Origin: an uncultured Synergistaceae bacterium
GTDB taxonomy: Bacteria; Synergistota; Synergistia; Synergistales; Aminobacteriaceae
Assembly: GCA_937870605.1 (NCBI GenBank)
Contig: CALMZW010000362.1
Span: forward strand, 1 to 11,709
DNA length: 11,709 bases
Direction of reading: 5' to 3'
The notes under the pieces were generated by a model. The model had not been told where the DNA came from, made no database searches, and was given only the letters and a program-made list of their open reading frames with translations. Both the position numbers and the translations under genes were made by a program. Shown here in pieces: positions 1-6,112 of this stretch. Position 1 is the stretch's first letter. Every line of letters starts with the position of its first letter.

Positions 1-173
1 ATGTGGATGAGGAGAAACGAAAAGCAGTGGAGAGGGGGTCCTACGGACTGCTCTCCATGGAAGAGCGCGTCACGGCGTGTGGCGGAACGATCGCTTTTGA
101 CAGCGCGCCCGGAAAGGGGACGACCGTTACGCTCCGGATCCCGTTGCTGAAGGGGGATGACGATGGAGAATAG
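1..173 (+). CDS. Sensor histidine kinase, C-terminal fragment (partial at 5' end)
   Basis: This is the last part of the ATP-binding domain of a sensor kinase. The frame has codons starting at position 3 and ends at a TAG at 171-173. About 56 residues are visible. They include a G2-box-like stretch, GSYGLLSMEERV, then a GGTIAF strand, SAPGKGT and TVTLRIPL, which is the usual end of the HATPase_c domain in NarX/DegS-type (HisKA_3) kinases. The bulk of the protein, including the sensor part, phospho-accepting His and N box, lies before the window, so its signal is unknown. Its 3' end overlaps the start of the response regulator gene, so the two are translationally coupled and very probably form a cognate two-component pair. 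Confidence is high for the family and nil for the specific stimulus. Confidence 0.85.
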   Translation, partial: VDEEKRKAVERGSYGLLSMEERVTACGGTIAFDSAPGKGTTVTLRIPLLKGDDDGE

Positions 174-822
174 TGTCCGGATTGTCATCGCAGACGATCA
201 TCCGATATTCAGGGATGGCGTGCGCCGCTTTCTCGAGATGGAGGCCGGCTTCGGCGTCGTCGGCGTCGCCTCAGACGGAGAAGAAGCGCTCGATCTCGTT
301 CGTTCCCTTCACCCCGATGTGCTCGTTTTCGACATGAATATGCCGAGGCGCAACGGCGTGGAGCTTGTAACAGCTCTCCGCGAGCTGAACGTTGTCTGCA
401 AGACCATCGTCCTGACAGCCCTTGAAGACGAGAAAAGTCTGTCTTCCATTCTTTTTTTGGGGATCGACGGGTTCCTCGTGAAGACGTCGGGGGTCGAACA
501 GCTTGTCGATGCCATACGGTCCGTCATGTCGGGAGTGCCGTACGTCGCTCCGGACATCGCCGGAAGGCTGCTTTCCGGATATGGCCAGAGAAAGGAACAG
601 GATCGGATGATCCTTCTTTCCGAACGGGAGAAGGAAACGCTCTACTGGCTGTCTCAGGGAGCATCCTCCGAGGAGATAGCGGAAAAGATGTTCATATCGG
701 ACAAGACCGCCCGGAATCACATCGCGCATATCCTCAAGAAACTCGGCGTTTCCGATCGTTCGCAGGCCATCGTCTACGCCTGGAAAACCGGATTCGCATC
801 GCAGCCGCCGGCGAAGAAATAG
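163..822 (+). CDS. NarL/FixJ-family response regulator (receiver + LuxR-type HTH)
   Basis: A two-domain transcription factor of 219 aa. The receiver domain (about residues 3-120) has the acidic pair D11-D12, the phosphoacceptor D57 in VLVFDMNMP, the switch T85 and the conserved K107. After a linker, residues 152-215 form a LuxR/GerE helix-turn-helix (LSEREKETLYWLSQGASSEE, then EIAEKMFISDKTARNHI). It is expected to be phosphorylated by the kinase whose 3' end it overlaps and then to bind DNA as a dimer; target genes cannot be read from the sequence. I chose the ATG at 163 over the one at 157 because the purine-rich AAGGGGG (150-156) lies 6 nt before 163 but directly abuts 157. It overlaps the kinase gene by 11 nt. 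No convincing terminator is seen in the 57 bp between its stop and the convergent next gene. NarL-type regulators share this layout, so no specific symbol is given. Confidence 0.93.
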   Translation: MENSVRIVIADDHPIFRDGVRRFLEMEAGFGVVGVASDGEEALDLVRSLHPDVLVFDMNMPRRNGVELVTALRELNVVCKTIVLTALEDEKSLSSILFLGIDGFLVKTSGVEQLVDAIRSVMSGVPYVAPDIAGRLLSGYGQRKEQDRMILLSEREKETLYWLSQGASSEEIAEKMFISDKTARNHIAHILKKLGVSDRSQAIVYAWKTGFASQPPAKK

Positions 823-879
823 TTTTCCTATCCGTTCCGCAGCGCATCCCCACCCCCTGCTTTTTCTGCGCCCCGAAAT

Positions 880-1287
880 TTAGCCCCCGGAGACGACAAA
901 CGAAATGCCCTTGCGCCGAAGAAGCTCCTTGCAGCGATCAACCATATCTCCCTGAAGCACGATGCTCTGCTGTTCGACGGAGGAGCCGCACCCCAGCGAA
1001 CGCCTGAGTTCCTGCGCCAAAGACGAAATCGCGGATGAAGAGAGTCCTGTGGTCTCGACGAGGGTGACGGTTTTTCCCTTGCGCCCCTTGCGTTCCCTTC
1101 GAAGCACGAACCGTTCGTGACGCGCAGGGACGGCGGTTTTTCGAATCTCCGGGACTTCACGGGGAACGGGAGATTCGCGCGCTTCGTTCGAAAGGGGCGA
1201 AAAACCGAGTTCGCGCGCAACAAGCGCAAACTCTTCCCGAAGAACGGGTTCTTCGGAAACGGGATCGATCTTTGTTTTCGGTTTCAT
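880..1287 (-). CDS. yciH: SUI1/YciH-family translation initiation factor-like protein
   Basis: A 135 aa protein whose C-terminal half (about residues 59-135) is a SUI1/eIF1 domain. It shows KTVTLVETTGL, then a helix with LAQELRRSLGCG, then QQSIVLQGD, and ends in ELLRRKGISFVVSGG. The first 58 residues are rich in Glu, Pro and Arg and look disordered, an extension typical of bacterial YciH proteins. By homology to eIF1 it should bind the 30S subunit near the P site; bacterial YciH proteins have been proposed to affect initiation fidelity or stress translation, but the role is not settled. The start at 1287 is set by AGGAGG on the minus strand (1292-1297), 4 nt before ATG. A longer in-frame start at 1401 would run into the SRP RNA gene and is rejected. 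It is divergent from the SRP RNA gene, with about 35 bp between its start and that promoter's -35 box. Confidence 0.88.
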   Translation of the reverse strand: MKPKTKIDPVSEEPVLREEFALVARELGFSPLSNEARESPVPREVPEIRKTAVPARHERFVLRRERKGRKGKTVTLVETTGLSSSAISSLAQELRRSLGCGSSVEQQSIVLQGDMVDRCKELLRRKGISFVVSGG

Positions 1288-1322
1288 GGGACCTCCTGTA
1301 CCGTCATATCTCAAGATGCTCG

Positions 1323-1351
1323 TTGCACGAACCCTGTAAAGAGGGTACAAT
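1323..1351 (+). promoter_or_regulatory. Predicted sigma-70-type promoter of the SRP RNA gene
   Basis: TTGCAC (1323-1328) and TACAAT (1346-1351) are separated by exactly 17 bp. A start about 7 nt after the -10 box falls at 1358, the base just before the RNA's terminal helix begins at 1359. Promoter and RNA structure therefore support each other. Two small inverted repeats overlap it: TCGT/ACGA (1320-1330) around the -35 box, and ACCCT/AGGGT (1331-1346) in the spacer. Confidence 0.8.
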
Positions 1352-1357
1352 TCATCT

Positions 1358-1489
1358 GCGGCTTTTTTGGGGAGATCCAGTCCCATGCGGCGAAGCCCCA
1401 CGAACCCTGTCAGGCCCGGAAGGGAGCAGCAGTAAGTGGTGTGCGACGGGTGCCATGGGGGTGCTGGATTTCCCCAAAGAAGCCGTTTT
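1358..1489 (+). ncRNA. ffs: Signal recognition particle RNA, small 4.5S type
   Basis: The diagnostic SRP domain IV core CAGGCCCGGAAGGGAGCAG lies at 1411-1429, with the GGAA tetraloop at 1418-1421 that binds Ffh and FtsY. The 5' and 3' ends form one long helix: 1359-1380 pairs with 1464-1485 over 22 consecutive positions, including two G-U pairs. The conserved body (about 1368-1476) has the length of an E. coli-like 4.5S RNA without an Alu domain. The outer ten pairs (1359-1368 with 1476-1485), followed by TTTT, probably belong to a precursor and act as its terminator. It guides ribosomes making membrane proteins to the Sec machinery together with Ffh. It lies between the divergent SUI1 gene and the convergent aminotransferase gene, whose stop begins only a few nt downstream. 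Exact mature ends are inferred from pairing. Confidence 0.95.
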
Positions 1490-1491
1490 GT

Positions 1492-2652
1492 CTATTCCCT
1501 CCCCGTAGCCAGGCGATTCCACCCCTTCACGAAACGGATCATTCCATCGCGAATGCGTTCCTTCGAGGTCGTATAGGCGATACGTACATGTCCCGGGGCG
1601 CCGAACGCGTCGCCGGGCACCATCGCTACTCCTTCTTTTTCGAGAAGCTCTGCGCAAAACTCCATCGAGGAAATCCCGAGCGCCGATATGTCGGGAAAGG
1701 CGTAAAACGCCCCGGACGGTGGGATGAATTTCAGTCCGTCGCAGGCCGAGAGTCCGTTGAGGACGAGTCTTCTCCGTTCGCGGTATTCCGCCGTCATGGA
1801 AGACGTCGTCTCCTTGAGTGACGAAAGTCCCGTTACGGCGCCGGCCTGTGCGAAGGAGCAGGCGCATGTGGTCAGGATCTGGTGCGCCTTTGTGATAAAC
1901 GAACGAAACGCCGGAGGACAGAGGACGTATCCGATACGCCAGCCCGTCATGGACAACGGCTTCGAGAGGGAACTGACGACAAAAACGCGGTTCCTCGCGT
2001 CCGGAATCGCAGCGATGCTCTCGTGTCGTCCTTCATAGATAAAATCGGCGTAGCATTCGTCGGATACAAGAAGCAGACCGCGTCGTTCCGCGAGATCGAA
2101 AAGCCGGGCGTTGCATTCCGGGGAGATCACGTGCCCTGTAGGGTTGCACGGAGAGTTCAGCACGACAAGCCGAGTCCTGTCCGTTACGAGCTTTTCGATG
2201 GCGTCAATATCCGGATCTCCGGCCGTCGGTACGGAGATCGGGACCGCGGAACAGAGCCGAACCTGGTCGAAGTATGCGGGGAAGGCCGGAGTGGGGATAA
2301 GGACCTCGTCTCCCGGGTCGAGCACAGCGAGAAAAACGGTCATGAGGGCTTCCACCGCGCCGCAGGTTACGACGACATCCTCCCACGAGCTGTGGATTCC
2401 GTGCGTCTCCTCCAAATCCGCAAGGGCCTTGCGCAGTTCGGAAATGCCTGCCCTTGGGGTGTACGCGACCTTTCCCCTACGAAGGGCGTCGATAGCGGCA
2501 TCCTTTGCGTTTTGGGGAGAATCCGAATCGGGCTGCCCGATTTCGAAGTGGACGATATCCCGTCCCGCTTTTTCCATGCTCGCCGCACGTTCCGAGATTT
2601 CCCGGATGCCTCCCTCATACGAAAGAGTCCGGATCCGCTCGCTCCCGACCAT
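1492..2652 (-). CDS. Class I/II PLP-dependent aminotransferase
   Basis: A 386 aa fold-type I aminotransferase. Visible family marks are the substrate-pocket region YTPRAGISELR (64-74), a cofactor loop VTCGAVEAL (95-103), NSPCNPTG with N170, DECY with D198 and Y201, the Schiff-base lysine K231 in SSLSKPLSMTGWRIGY, and the carboxylate-binding arginine R357 in HVRIAY. It should swap an amino group between an amino acid and a 2-oxo acid in the cytosol. The sequence resembles aspartate or aromatic-type enzymes, but the substrate cannot be told. It begins 3 nt after the stop of the CsoR-family gene, so the two form an operon and are probably translationally coupled; a purine-rich but weak SD (GGAA) precedes the ATG. 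That link to a thiol/metal-sensing repressor is unusual. Its 3' end faces the SRP RNA gene. A second, different aminotransferase lies at 7168-8358. Confidence 0.9.
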   Translation of the reverse strand: MVGSERIRTLSYEGGIREISERAASMEKAGRDIVHFEIGQPDSDSPQNAKDAAIDALRRGKVAYTPRAGISELRKALADLEETHGIHSSWEDVVVTCGAVEALMTVFLAVLDPGDEVLIPTPAFPAYFDQVRLCSAVPISVPTAGDPDIDAIEKLVTDRTRLVVLNSPCNPTGHVISPECNARLFDLAERRGLLLVSDECYADFIYEGRHESIAAIPDARNRVFVVSSLSKPLSMTGWRIGYVLCPPAFRSFITKAHQILTTCACSFAQAGAVTGLSSLKETTSSMTAEYRERRRLVLNGLSACDGLKFIPPSGAFYAFPDISALGISSMEFCAELLEKEGVAMVPGDAFGAPGHVRIAYTTSKERIRDGMIRFVKGWNRLATGRE

Positions 2653-2655
2653 GAG

Positions 2656-2991
2656 CTATTCCGTTTCCCCTTCCAGTCCGTTTTCCGGCGCGGAAGGACT
2701 CGGAGAGATGTCGATAAGCGCCTCGATCAGGCGTTCCATGTTGACGACGTCGGGTTTCTGCGCCTCGGAGACGCATTTCTGTATATAATGCTTGAGGATT
2801 TCGATGCAGGCTTTCTGCATGGCTTTCCTCGCGGCGGAGAGCTGCAGAAGAATGTCATAGCATTGTTTATCCTCGAGAATCATTCTCTGGATTCCGCGTA
2901 ACTGTCCTTCCACGCGACGAAGACGATTGAGCATCGCCTTCCTTTCGGGGGGGAGGTTGTCGAGTTTTTCGATAAGCGACTCCTTGCCCAT
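2656..2991 (-). CDS. CsoR/RcnR-family (DUF156) transcriptional repressor lacking the usual His ligand
   Basis: A 111 aa, mostly helical protein with the family signature LNRLRRVEGQLRGIQRMI (21-38), followed by EDKQCYDILLQLSAARKAM. C44 corresponds to the first Cys ligand of CsoR and C73 (QKCV) to the second. In CsoR Cu(I) sensors a His sits four residues before the second Cys; here that position is Y69, and H68 is shifted by one. No His-rich N-terminus of the RcnR/NmtR type is present. Members with two Cys but no His include CstR, which senses persulfides, so a sulfur-sensing role is a reasonable inference, not proven. An extra C62 is also present. The C-terminal 18 residues are polar and probably disordered. 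GGAGG lies 9 nt before the ATG. It is the first gene of a pair with the aminotransferase downstream, and probably represses its own promoter. Confidence 0.88.
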   Translation of the reverse strand: MGKESLIEKLDNLPPERKAMLNRLRRVEGQLRGIQRMILEDKQCYDILLQLSAARKAMQKACIEILKHYIQKCVSEAQKPDVVNMERLIEALIDISPSPSAPENGLEGETE

Positions 2992-3031
2992 TGGTAAAGG
3001 CCTCCATTCCCATTCAATTTATTACAGCGAA

Positions 3032-3042
3032 ATACGGGGTAT
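3032..3042. promoter_or_regulatory. Candidate operator: inverted repeat ATAC-GGG-GTAT
   Basis: A perfect 4-bp inverted repeat around a GC core. It lies just downstream of the predicted -10 box of the CsoR-family gene, covering its expected start site. CsoR-family operators are typically short repeats of a G/C tract flanked by TA-rich ends, so this fits autoregulation. The assignment is inference. Confidence 0.45.
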
Positions 3043-3071
3043 ATGCTACTTCCTGGATGCTTGAAGGTCAA
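3043..3071 (-). promoter_or_regulatory. Predicted promoter of the CsoR-family gene/aminotransferase pair
   Basis: Read on the minus strand, TTGACC (3071-3066) and TAGCAT (3048-3043) are 17 bp apart. The -35 matches consensus at 5 of 6 positions and the -10 at 4 of 6. Its -35 box touches that of the divergent rpsB promoter. Confidence 0.5.
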
Positions 3072-3090
3072 CCCGTGTCTGTGCTATACT
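3061..3090 (+). promoter_or_regulatory. Predicted promoter of the rpsB-tsf operon
   Basis: TTGAAG (3061-3066) and TATACT (3085-3090) have an 18-bp spacer, giving a start near 3097 and a leader of about 115 nt before the rpsB ATG. The -10 matches consensus at 5 of 6 positions. Confidence 0.6.
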
Positions 3091-3108
3091 CACCGACGGT
3101 TCACATTC

Positions 3109-3136
3109 CACACATGGACCGACAGGTCGGGGTGTG
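3109..3136 (+). promoter_or_regulatory. Structured element in the rpsB 5' leader
   Basis: CACAC (3109-3113) can pair with GTGTG (3132-3136), enclosing a second hairpin CCGA/TCGG (3119-3122 with 3127-3130) with loop CAGG; an asymmetric internal loop separates them. A further small hairpin GGGA-AGGC-TCCC follows in the leader. Ribosomal protein S2 autoregulates through rpsB leader RNAs in other bacteria, so this could be such a site, but I do not recognise a known family here. Confidence 0.35.
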
Positions 3137-3211
3137 CCTTTCATAAGGGAAGGCTCCCGGTCCGGATGACGTCCATGGAGGAAAAAACTCATTCCCGGGA
3201 GGGGACACGTC

Positions 3212-4033
3212 ATGTCGGTAGTCAGTATGAAGCAACTTCTCGAATGTGGTGTGCATTTCGGACACCAGACCCGCAGATGGAACCCGAAGATGAAGCCGTA
3301 TATCTTCACGGAGCGCAACGGGGTCTACATCATCGACCTTCAGAAGACAGTCCGCGGGCTTGAAAAGGCCTACGATTTCGTCAAAGAGGTTTCCAAGAAC
3401 GGCGGAACGATTCTTTTCGTGGGAACCAAGAGACAGGCGCAGGATACCATCCGCGACGAAGCCGGACGCGCCGGGCAGTATTATGTCAATCAGCGTTGGC
3501 TCGGCGGTTTCCTCACGAACTTCGGAACGATCCGGAAGCGCGTGGCGCGCATGCTCGAACTTCGGAAAAAGGAAGACGAGAACTCCTGGCAGAACCTGCC
3601 GAAAAAGGAAATATCGCTGCTTCGGAAAGAACTTGCCAAGCTTGAGAAAAACCTGAAGGGGATCCAGGACATGCGCGTCGTGCCCGATGTGCTGTTCCTG
3701 ATCGATCCGCGACGGGAAGAGAACGCGGTCGCCGAAGCCAGAAAGCTGGGCATACCGGTCGTCGCCATCGTCGACACGAACTGCGACCCGGAGGTCATCG
3801 ATTATCCGATCCCAGGCAATGACGACGCCATCCGCGCCATCAAACTGATCGCCGGTCTTATGGCCGACGCGTTCATCGAGGGTCGGCAGGGAACGGATTC
3901 CGTCGGCGCAGTGGTTGAGGCCGACGGTGAGGGCTCCGCGGCGCCCGTGGACGTGACCGAGACGGATATCATAGAGGTCAAGGAGCGCCTTCACGAAGTG
4001 TACGATCAGGTCGTAGAGCCGACCAACGCGTAG
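3212..4033 (+). CDS. rpsB: 30S ribosomal protein uS2
   Basis: A 273 aa protein with the uS2 hallmarks: MKQLLECGVHFGHQTRRWNP near the start, then PYIFTERNGVYIIDL, GTKRQAQD, YYVNQRWLGGFLTNF, VVPDVLFLIDP, and PVVAIVDTNCDP with YPIPGNDDAIR near the end. It occupies the head-body junction of the 30S subunit and is needed for S1 association in bacteria that have S1. A Glu/Asp-rich tail of about 45 residues follows the conserved core, making it somewhat longer than the 240-260 aa common in bacteria. The SD GGGAGGGG lies 7 nt before ATG. It heads the conserved rpsB-tsf-pyrH-frr cluster behind a predicted promoter and a structured leader. tsf follows after 41 nt. Confidence 0.98.
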   Translation: MSVVSMKQLLECGVHFGHQTRRWNPKMKPYIFTERNGVYIIDLQKTVRGLEKAYDFVKEVSKNGGTILFVGTKRQAQDTIRDEAGRAGQYYVNQRWLGGFLTNFGTIRKRVARMLELRKKEDENSWQNLPKKEISLLRKELAKLEKNLKGIQDMRVVPDVLFLIDPRREENAVAEARKLGIPVVAIVDTNCDPEVIDYPIPGNDDAIRAIKLIAGLMADAFIEGRQGTDSVGAVVEADGEGSAAPVDVTETDIIEVKERLHEVYDQVVEPTNA

Positions 4034-4074
4034 GCTCGGGTCGTAACGATTTTTTTCTTGAGGAGGAAAACGTA

Positions 4075-4668
4075 ATGGAAATCAGTGCAAGCGTTGTCAA
4101 AGAACTACGTGAGCGCACCGGGGCTGGTATGATGGACTGCAAGTCGGCTCTCGCCGAGGTCGGCGGGGATATGGAGAAAGCCATCGATTTCCTGCGGGAG
4201 AAGGGGCTCGCGAAGGCGGCCAAGAAGGCGACGCGGGAAGCCTCCGACGGCAAGGTGTTCTCATACATTCACACGAATTCCAAAATCGGCGTGCTTCTGG
4301 AAATCAACAGCGAGACGGATTTCGTCGCGAAGACCGACGAGTTCATCGCTCTCGGACACGAGATTTCCATGCAGATCGCCGCTGCGGCGCCGCAGTACCT
4401 GAAACCCGAGGATGTTCCGCAGGATGTTCTCGATCGCGAAAAGGCGATCTACCGGCAGCAGGCTCTTGACGAAGGCAAACCCGAAAAGCTGGTCGACAGA
4501 ATCGCCGAGGGGAAGGTCCAGAAGTTTTTCGAGACGAGCTGCCTTCTGGAACAGCCCTACATCAGAGATCAGGATAAAAAGGTCAAGGATCTGATCGTGG
4601 CGTGTATCGCGAAACTCGGGGAAAACATCGTGGTGCGACGCTTCGCACGATTCGCGATCGGCGAATAG
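4075..4668 (+). CDS. tsf: Translation elongation factor Ts (short form)
   Basis: The nucleotide exchange factor that releases GDP from EF-Tu. The N-terminal UBA-like domain reads VKELRERTGAGMMDCKSAL (about residues 8-26). The core carries the EF-Tu-binding signature SETDFVAKTDEF, then HEISMQIAAAAPQYL, and it ends with DLIVACIAKLGENIVVRRF. At 197 aa it is much shorter than the 283 aa E. coli protein and resembles the single-core-domain forms of Thermus and some other phyla. The SD AGGAGG is strong and sits 8 nt from the ATG. It is co-directional with rpsB upstream; downstream, a strong intrinsic terminator separates it from pyrH. Confidence 0.97.
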   Translation: MEISASVVKELRERTGAGMMDCKSALAEVGGDMEKAIDFLREKGLAKAAKKATREASDGKVFSYIHTNSKIGVLLEINSETDFVAKTDEFIALGHEISMQIAAAAPQYLKPEDVPQDVLDREKAIYRQQALDEGKPEKLVDRIAEGKVQKFFETSCLLEQPYIRDQDKKVKDLIVACIAKLGENIVVRRFARFAIGE

Positions 4669-4693
4669 GGACGAAGAGGGAAAGATCATTCAG

Positions 4694-4717
4694 GGCGGGG
4701 GAGACCTCGCCTTTTTT
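4694..4717 (+). terminator. Intrinsic terminator/attenuator between tsf and pyrH
   Basis: GGCGGGG (4694-4700), loop GAGA, CCTCGCC (4705-4711; 7 bp with one G-U pair) and TTTTTT (4712-4717). The pyrH ATG is only 24 nt after the T-run, leaving no room for a promoter between them. Confidence 0.8.
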
Positions 4718-4741
4718 GTGTCTTCGGGAGAGTGAGTCCGC

Positions 4742-5524
4742 ATGGGGAAATATAACCGGGTGCTGTTGAAGTTGTCGGGAGAAGTTCTGGCAGGAGGGAA
4801 GCCCTTCGGTCTGGACTTCGAGGCGATTCGCTCCATAGGGGAGGAAATTGTTGAGGTCGCCAAAACCGGCATCCAGATCGCGATGGTCGTTGGCGGCGGA
4901 AATATGTTGCGGGGCAAGGAGATCGAACAGATGGGGCTCGAGCGGGCGCAGGCCGACTATATGGGAATGCTCGCGACGGTCATCAATGCGCTGTGCCTTC
5001 AGGATGTTCTTGAGCGTCTGGGCGTCCCGACGAGAGTCCAGACGGCCGTCGAAATGCGGCAGATCGCGGAGCCGTATATCCGGAGACGGGCGCTGCGTCA
5101 CCTTGAGAAGGAACGAATTGTTATCTTCGGCGCGGGAACGGGGTCTCCGTATTTCTCGACCGATACGGCGGCCGCGTTGCGTGCGGCGGAGATCGGCGCG
5201 GATTGCCTGTTGAAAGCGACCAAGGTAGATGGTATATATAACAAAGATCCGAAGAAGAACCCCGATGCCACGCTTCTGCATCATATGACATATCTCGATG
5301 CGCTGATGAAGCAGGTGGAGGTTATGGACGCAGCGGCTTTTTCGTTGTGTATGGAAAACAAGATTCCCATATTCGTTTTTAATATTTTGCAGAAGGGGAA
5401 TTTGATCGATTTTCTGGTGCATGACCGGAAAATCGGTACAATCGTCACAACGGGGGAGGAGGAACGGGACAATGCCGAAAAAGGAATTCAAGGACCTGAA
5501 GGACAGAATGGAAAAGGTCGTTGA
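4742..5524 (+). CDS. pyrH: Uridylate kinase (UMP kinase)
   Basis: This amino acid kinase-fold enzyme phosphorylates UMP to UDP in pyrimidine synthesis; it is typically a hexamer activated by GTP and inhibited by UTP. Visible motifs are KLSGEVLAGG near the N-terminus, the phosphate-binding VVGGGNMLRG, and TDTAAALRAAEIGADCLLKA followed by KVDGIYNKDPKKNP. The usual family end corresponds to IGTIVTTGE at about residue 240; here the frame runs on for a further hydrophilic stretch to 260 aa, overlapping the start of frr by 53 nt. The start ATG gives the expected N-terminus; its SD (GGGAG, 11 nt upstream) is weak. A terminator hairpin lies just before it, so expression must depend on read-through or regulated termination. 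Confidence 0.97.
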   Translation: MGKYNRVLLKLSGEVLAGGKPFGLDFEAIRSIGEEIVEVAKTGIQIAMVVGGGNMLRGKEIEQMGLERAQADYMGMLATVINALCLQDVLERLGVPTRVQTAVEMRQIAEPYIRRRALRHLEKERIVIFGAGTGSPYFSTDTAAALRAAEIGADCLLKATKVDGIYNKDPKKNPDATLLHHMTYLDALMKQVEVMDAAAFSLCMENKIPIFVFNILQKGNLIDFLVHDRKIGTIVTTGEEERDNAEKGIQGPEGQNGKGR

Positions 5525-6032
5525 GCATCTCCACGGTCAGTTCGTCGGTATTCGGACCGGGAGAGCGCATCCGGGGCTGGTGAACGATATCAAGGTCGAC
5601 TATTACGGGGCGTCGACGCCGATCAAGCAGATTGCGACGGTGAACATCCCGGAGGGAAGACAGATTGTCATTACCCCCTTCGATAAGGCTTCGCTGAAGA
5701 TGATCGAAAAGGGGATTCTCGCGTCGTCTCTTGGGGTTACACCGCAAATAGACGGAGAAATTATCCGGGTTTCCCTGCCTGAACTGACGAAGGAAAGGCG
5801 CGTTGAGTTGACGAAGCTCGTGTCGAAATACGCCGAAGAGGCGAAGGTTGCGATCCGGAACGTCCGGCGCGACAGTAACGAACGATACAAGAAAATGGAG
5901 AAAGATTCCGTGATCAGCGAGGACGACCTGAAAAAATACTCCAAGGAAGTCCAGGACGTAACGGACGAGTTCATCGTCAAGATCGACGAGGTCTTCAAGG
6001 TCAAGGAAAAGGAAATACTCGAGGGAAATTGA
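5472..6032 (+). CDS. frr: Ribosome recycling factor
   Basis: RRF works with EF-G to split post-termination ribosomes. The 186 aa frame has the standard length and signatures: a first helix MEKVVEHLHGQFVGIRTGRA, then VDYYGASTPIKQIATV, IVITPFDKASLKMIEK, then the second long helix with ELTKERRVELTKLVSKYAEE and VAIRNVRRDSNE. The start is placed at 5472 (MPKKEFKDL) because the purine-rich GGGGGAGGAGG SD lies just upstream and the protein then matches family length. An in-frame upstream start at 5421 would add 17 atypical residues. The gene begins inside the 3' end of pyrH, in another frame, so it is translationally coupled to it. It is followed by an intrinsic terminator. Confidence 0.97.
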   Translation: MPKKEFKDLKDRMEKVVEHLHGQFVGIRTGRAHPGLVNDIKVDYYGASTPIKQIATVNIPEGRQIVITPFDKASLKMIEKGILASSLGVTPQIDGEIIRVSLPELTKERRVELTKLVSKYAEEAKVAIRNVRRDSNERYKKMEKDSVISEDDLKKYSKEVQDVTDEFIVKIDEVFKVKEKEILEGN

Positions 6033-6064
6033 CCGATACGCATTGACTGCGAACACTATCCGGG

Positions 6065-6090
6065 GCGCCTGCATTGCAGGCGCTTTTTTT
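6065..6090 (+). terminator. Intrinsic terminator/attenuator between frr and the dehydrogenase gene
   Basis: A perfect 8-bp stem GCGCCTGC (6065-6072), loop ATT, GCAGGCGC (6076-6083), then seven Ts (6084-6090). The SD of the next gene starts only a few nt after the T-run. Confidence 0.88.
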
Positions 6091-6112
6091 GTCAAAGGAG
6101 GATAACGCCATC

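Noticed and set aside
823..879. Terminator between the convergent response regulator and SUI1 genes
   Set aside because: Only a 5-bp GCGCA/TGCGC pairing with a large loop and no proper T-run is visible.
1288..1401. N-terminal extension of the SUI1 protein from an upstream start
   Set aside because: The extension is translated from the SRP RNA gene and its promoter, while a strong SD marks the ATG at 1287.
1117..1821. Plus-strand open frame spanning the SUI1 gene, the SRP RNA and the aminotransferase end
   Set aside because: It crosses a structural RNA gene and two real genes, and the residue composition is random-like.
1882..2901. Long plus-strand open frame opposite the aminotransferase and CsoR-family gene
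   Set aside because: It is antisense to two well-supported genes, has no start context and no family motifs.
4016..4056. Possible terminator between rpsB and tsf: CGACC/GGTCG or GAGCC/GGCTC repeats followed by TTTTTTT
   Set aside because: The stems are only 5 bp with large loops, and the T-run is several nt from the stem. Not convincing, although it echoes the pattern at the other junctions.
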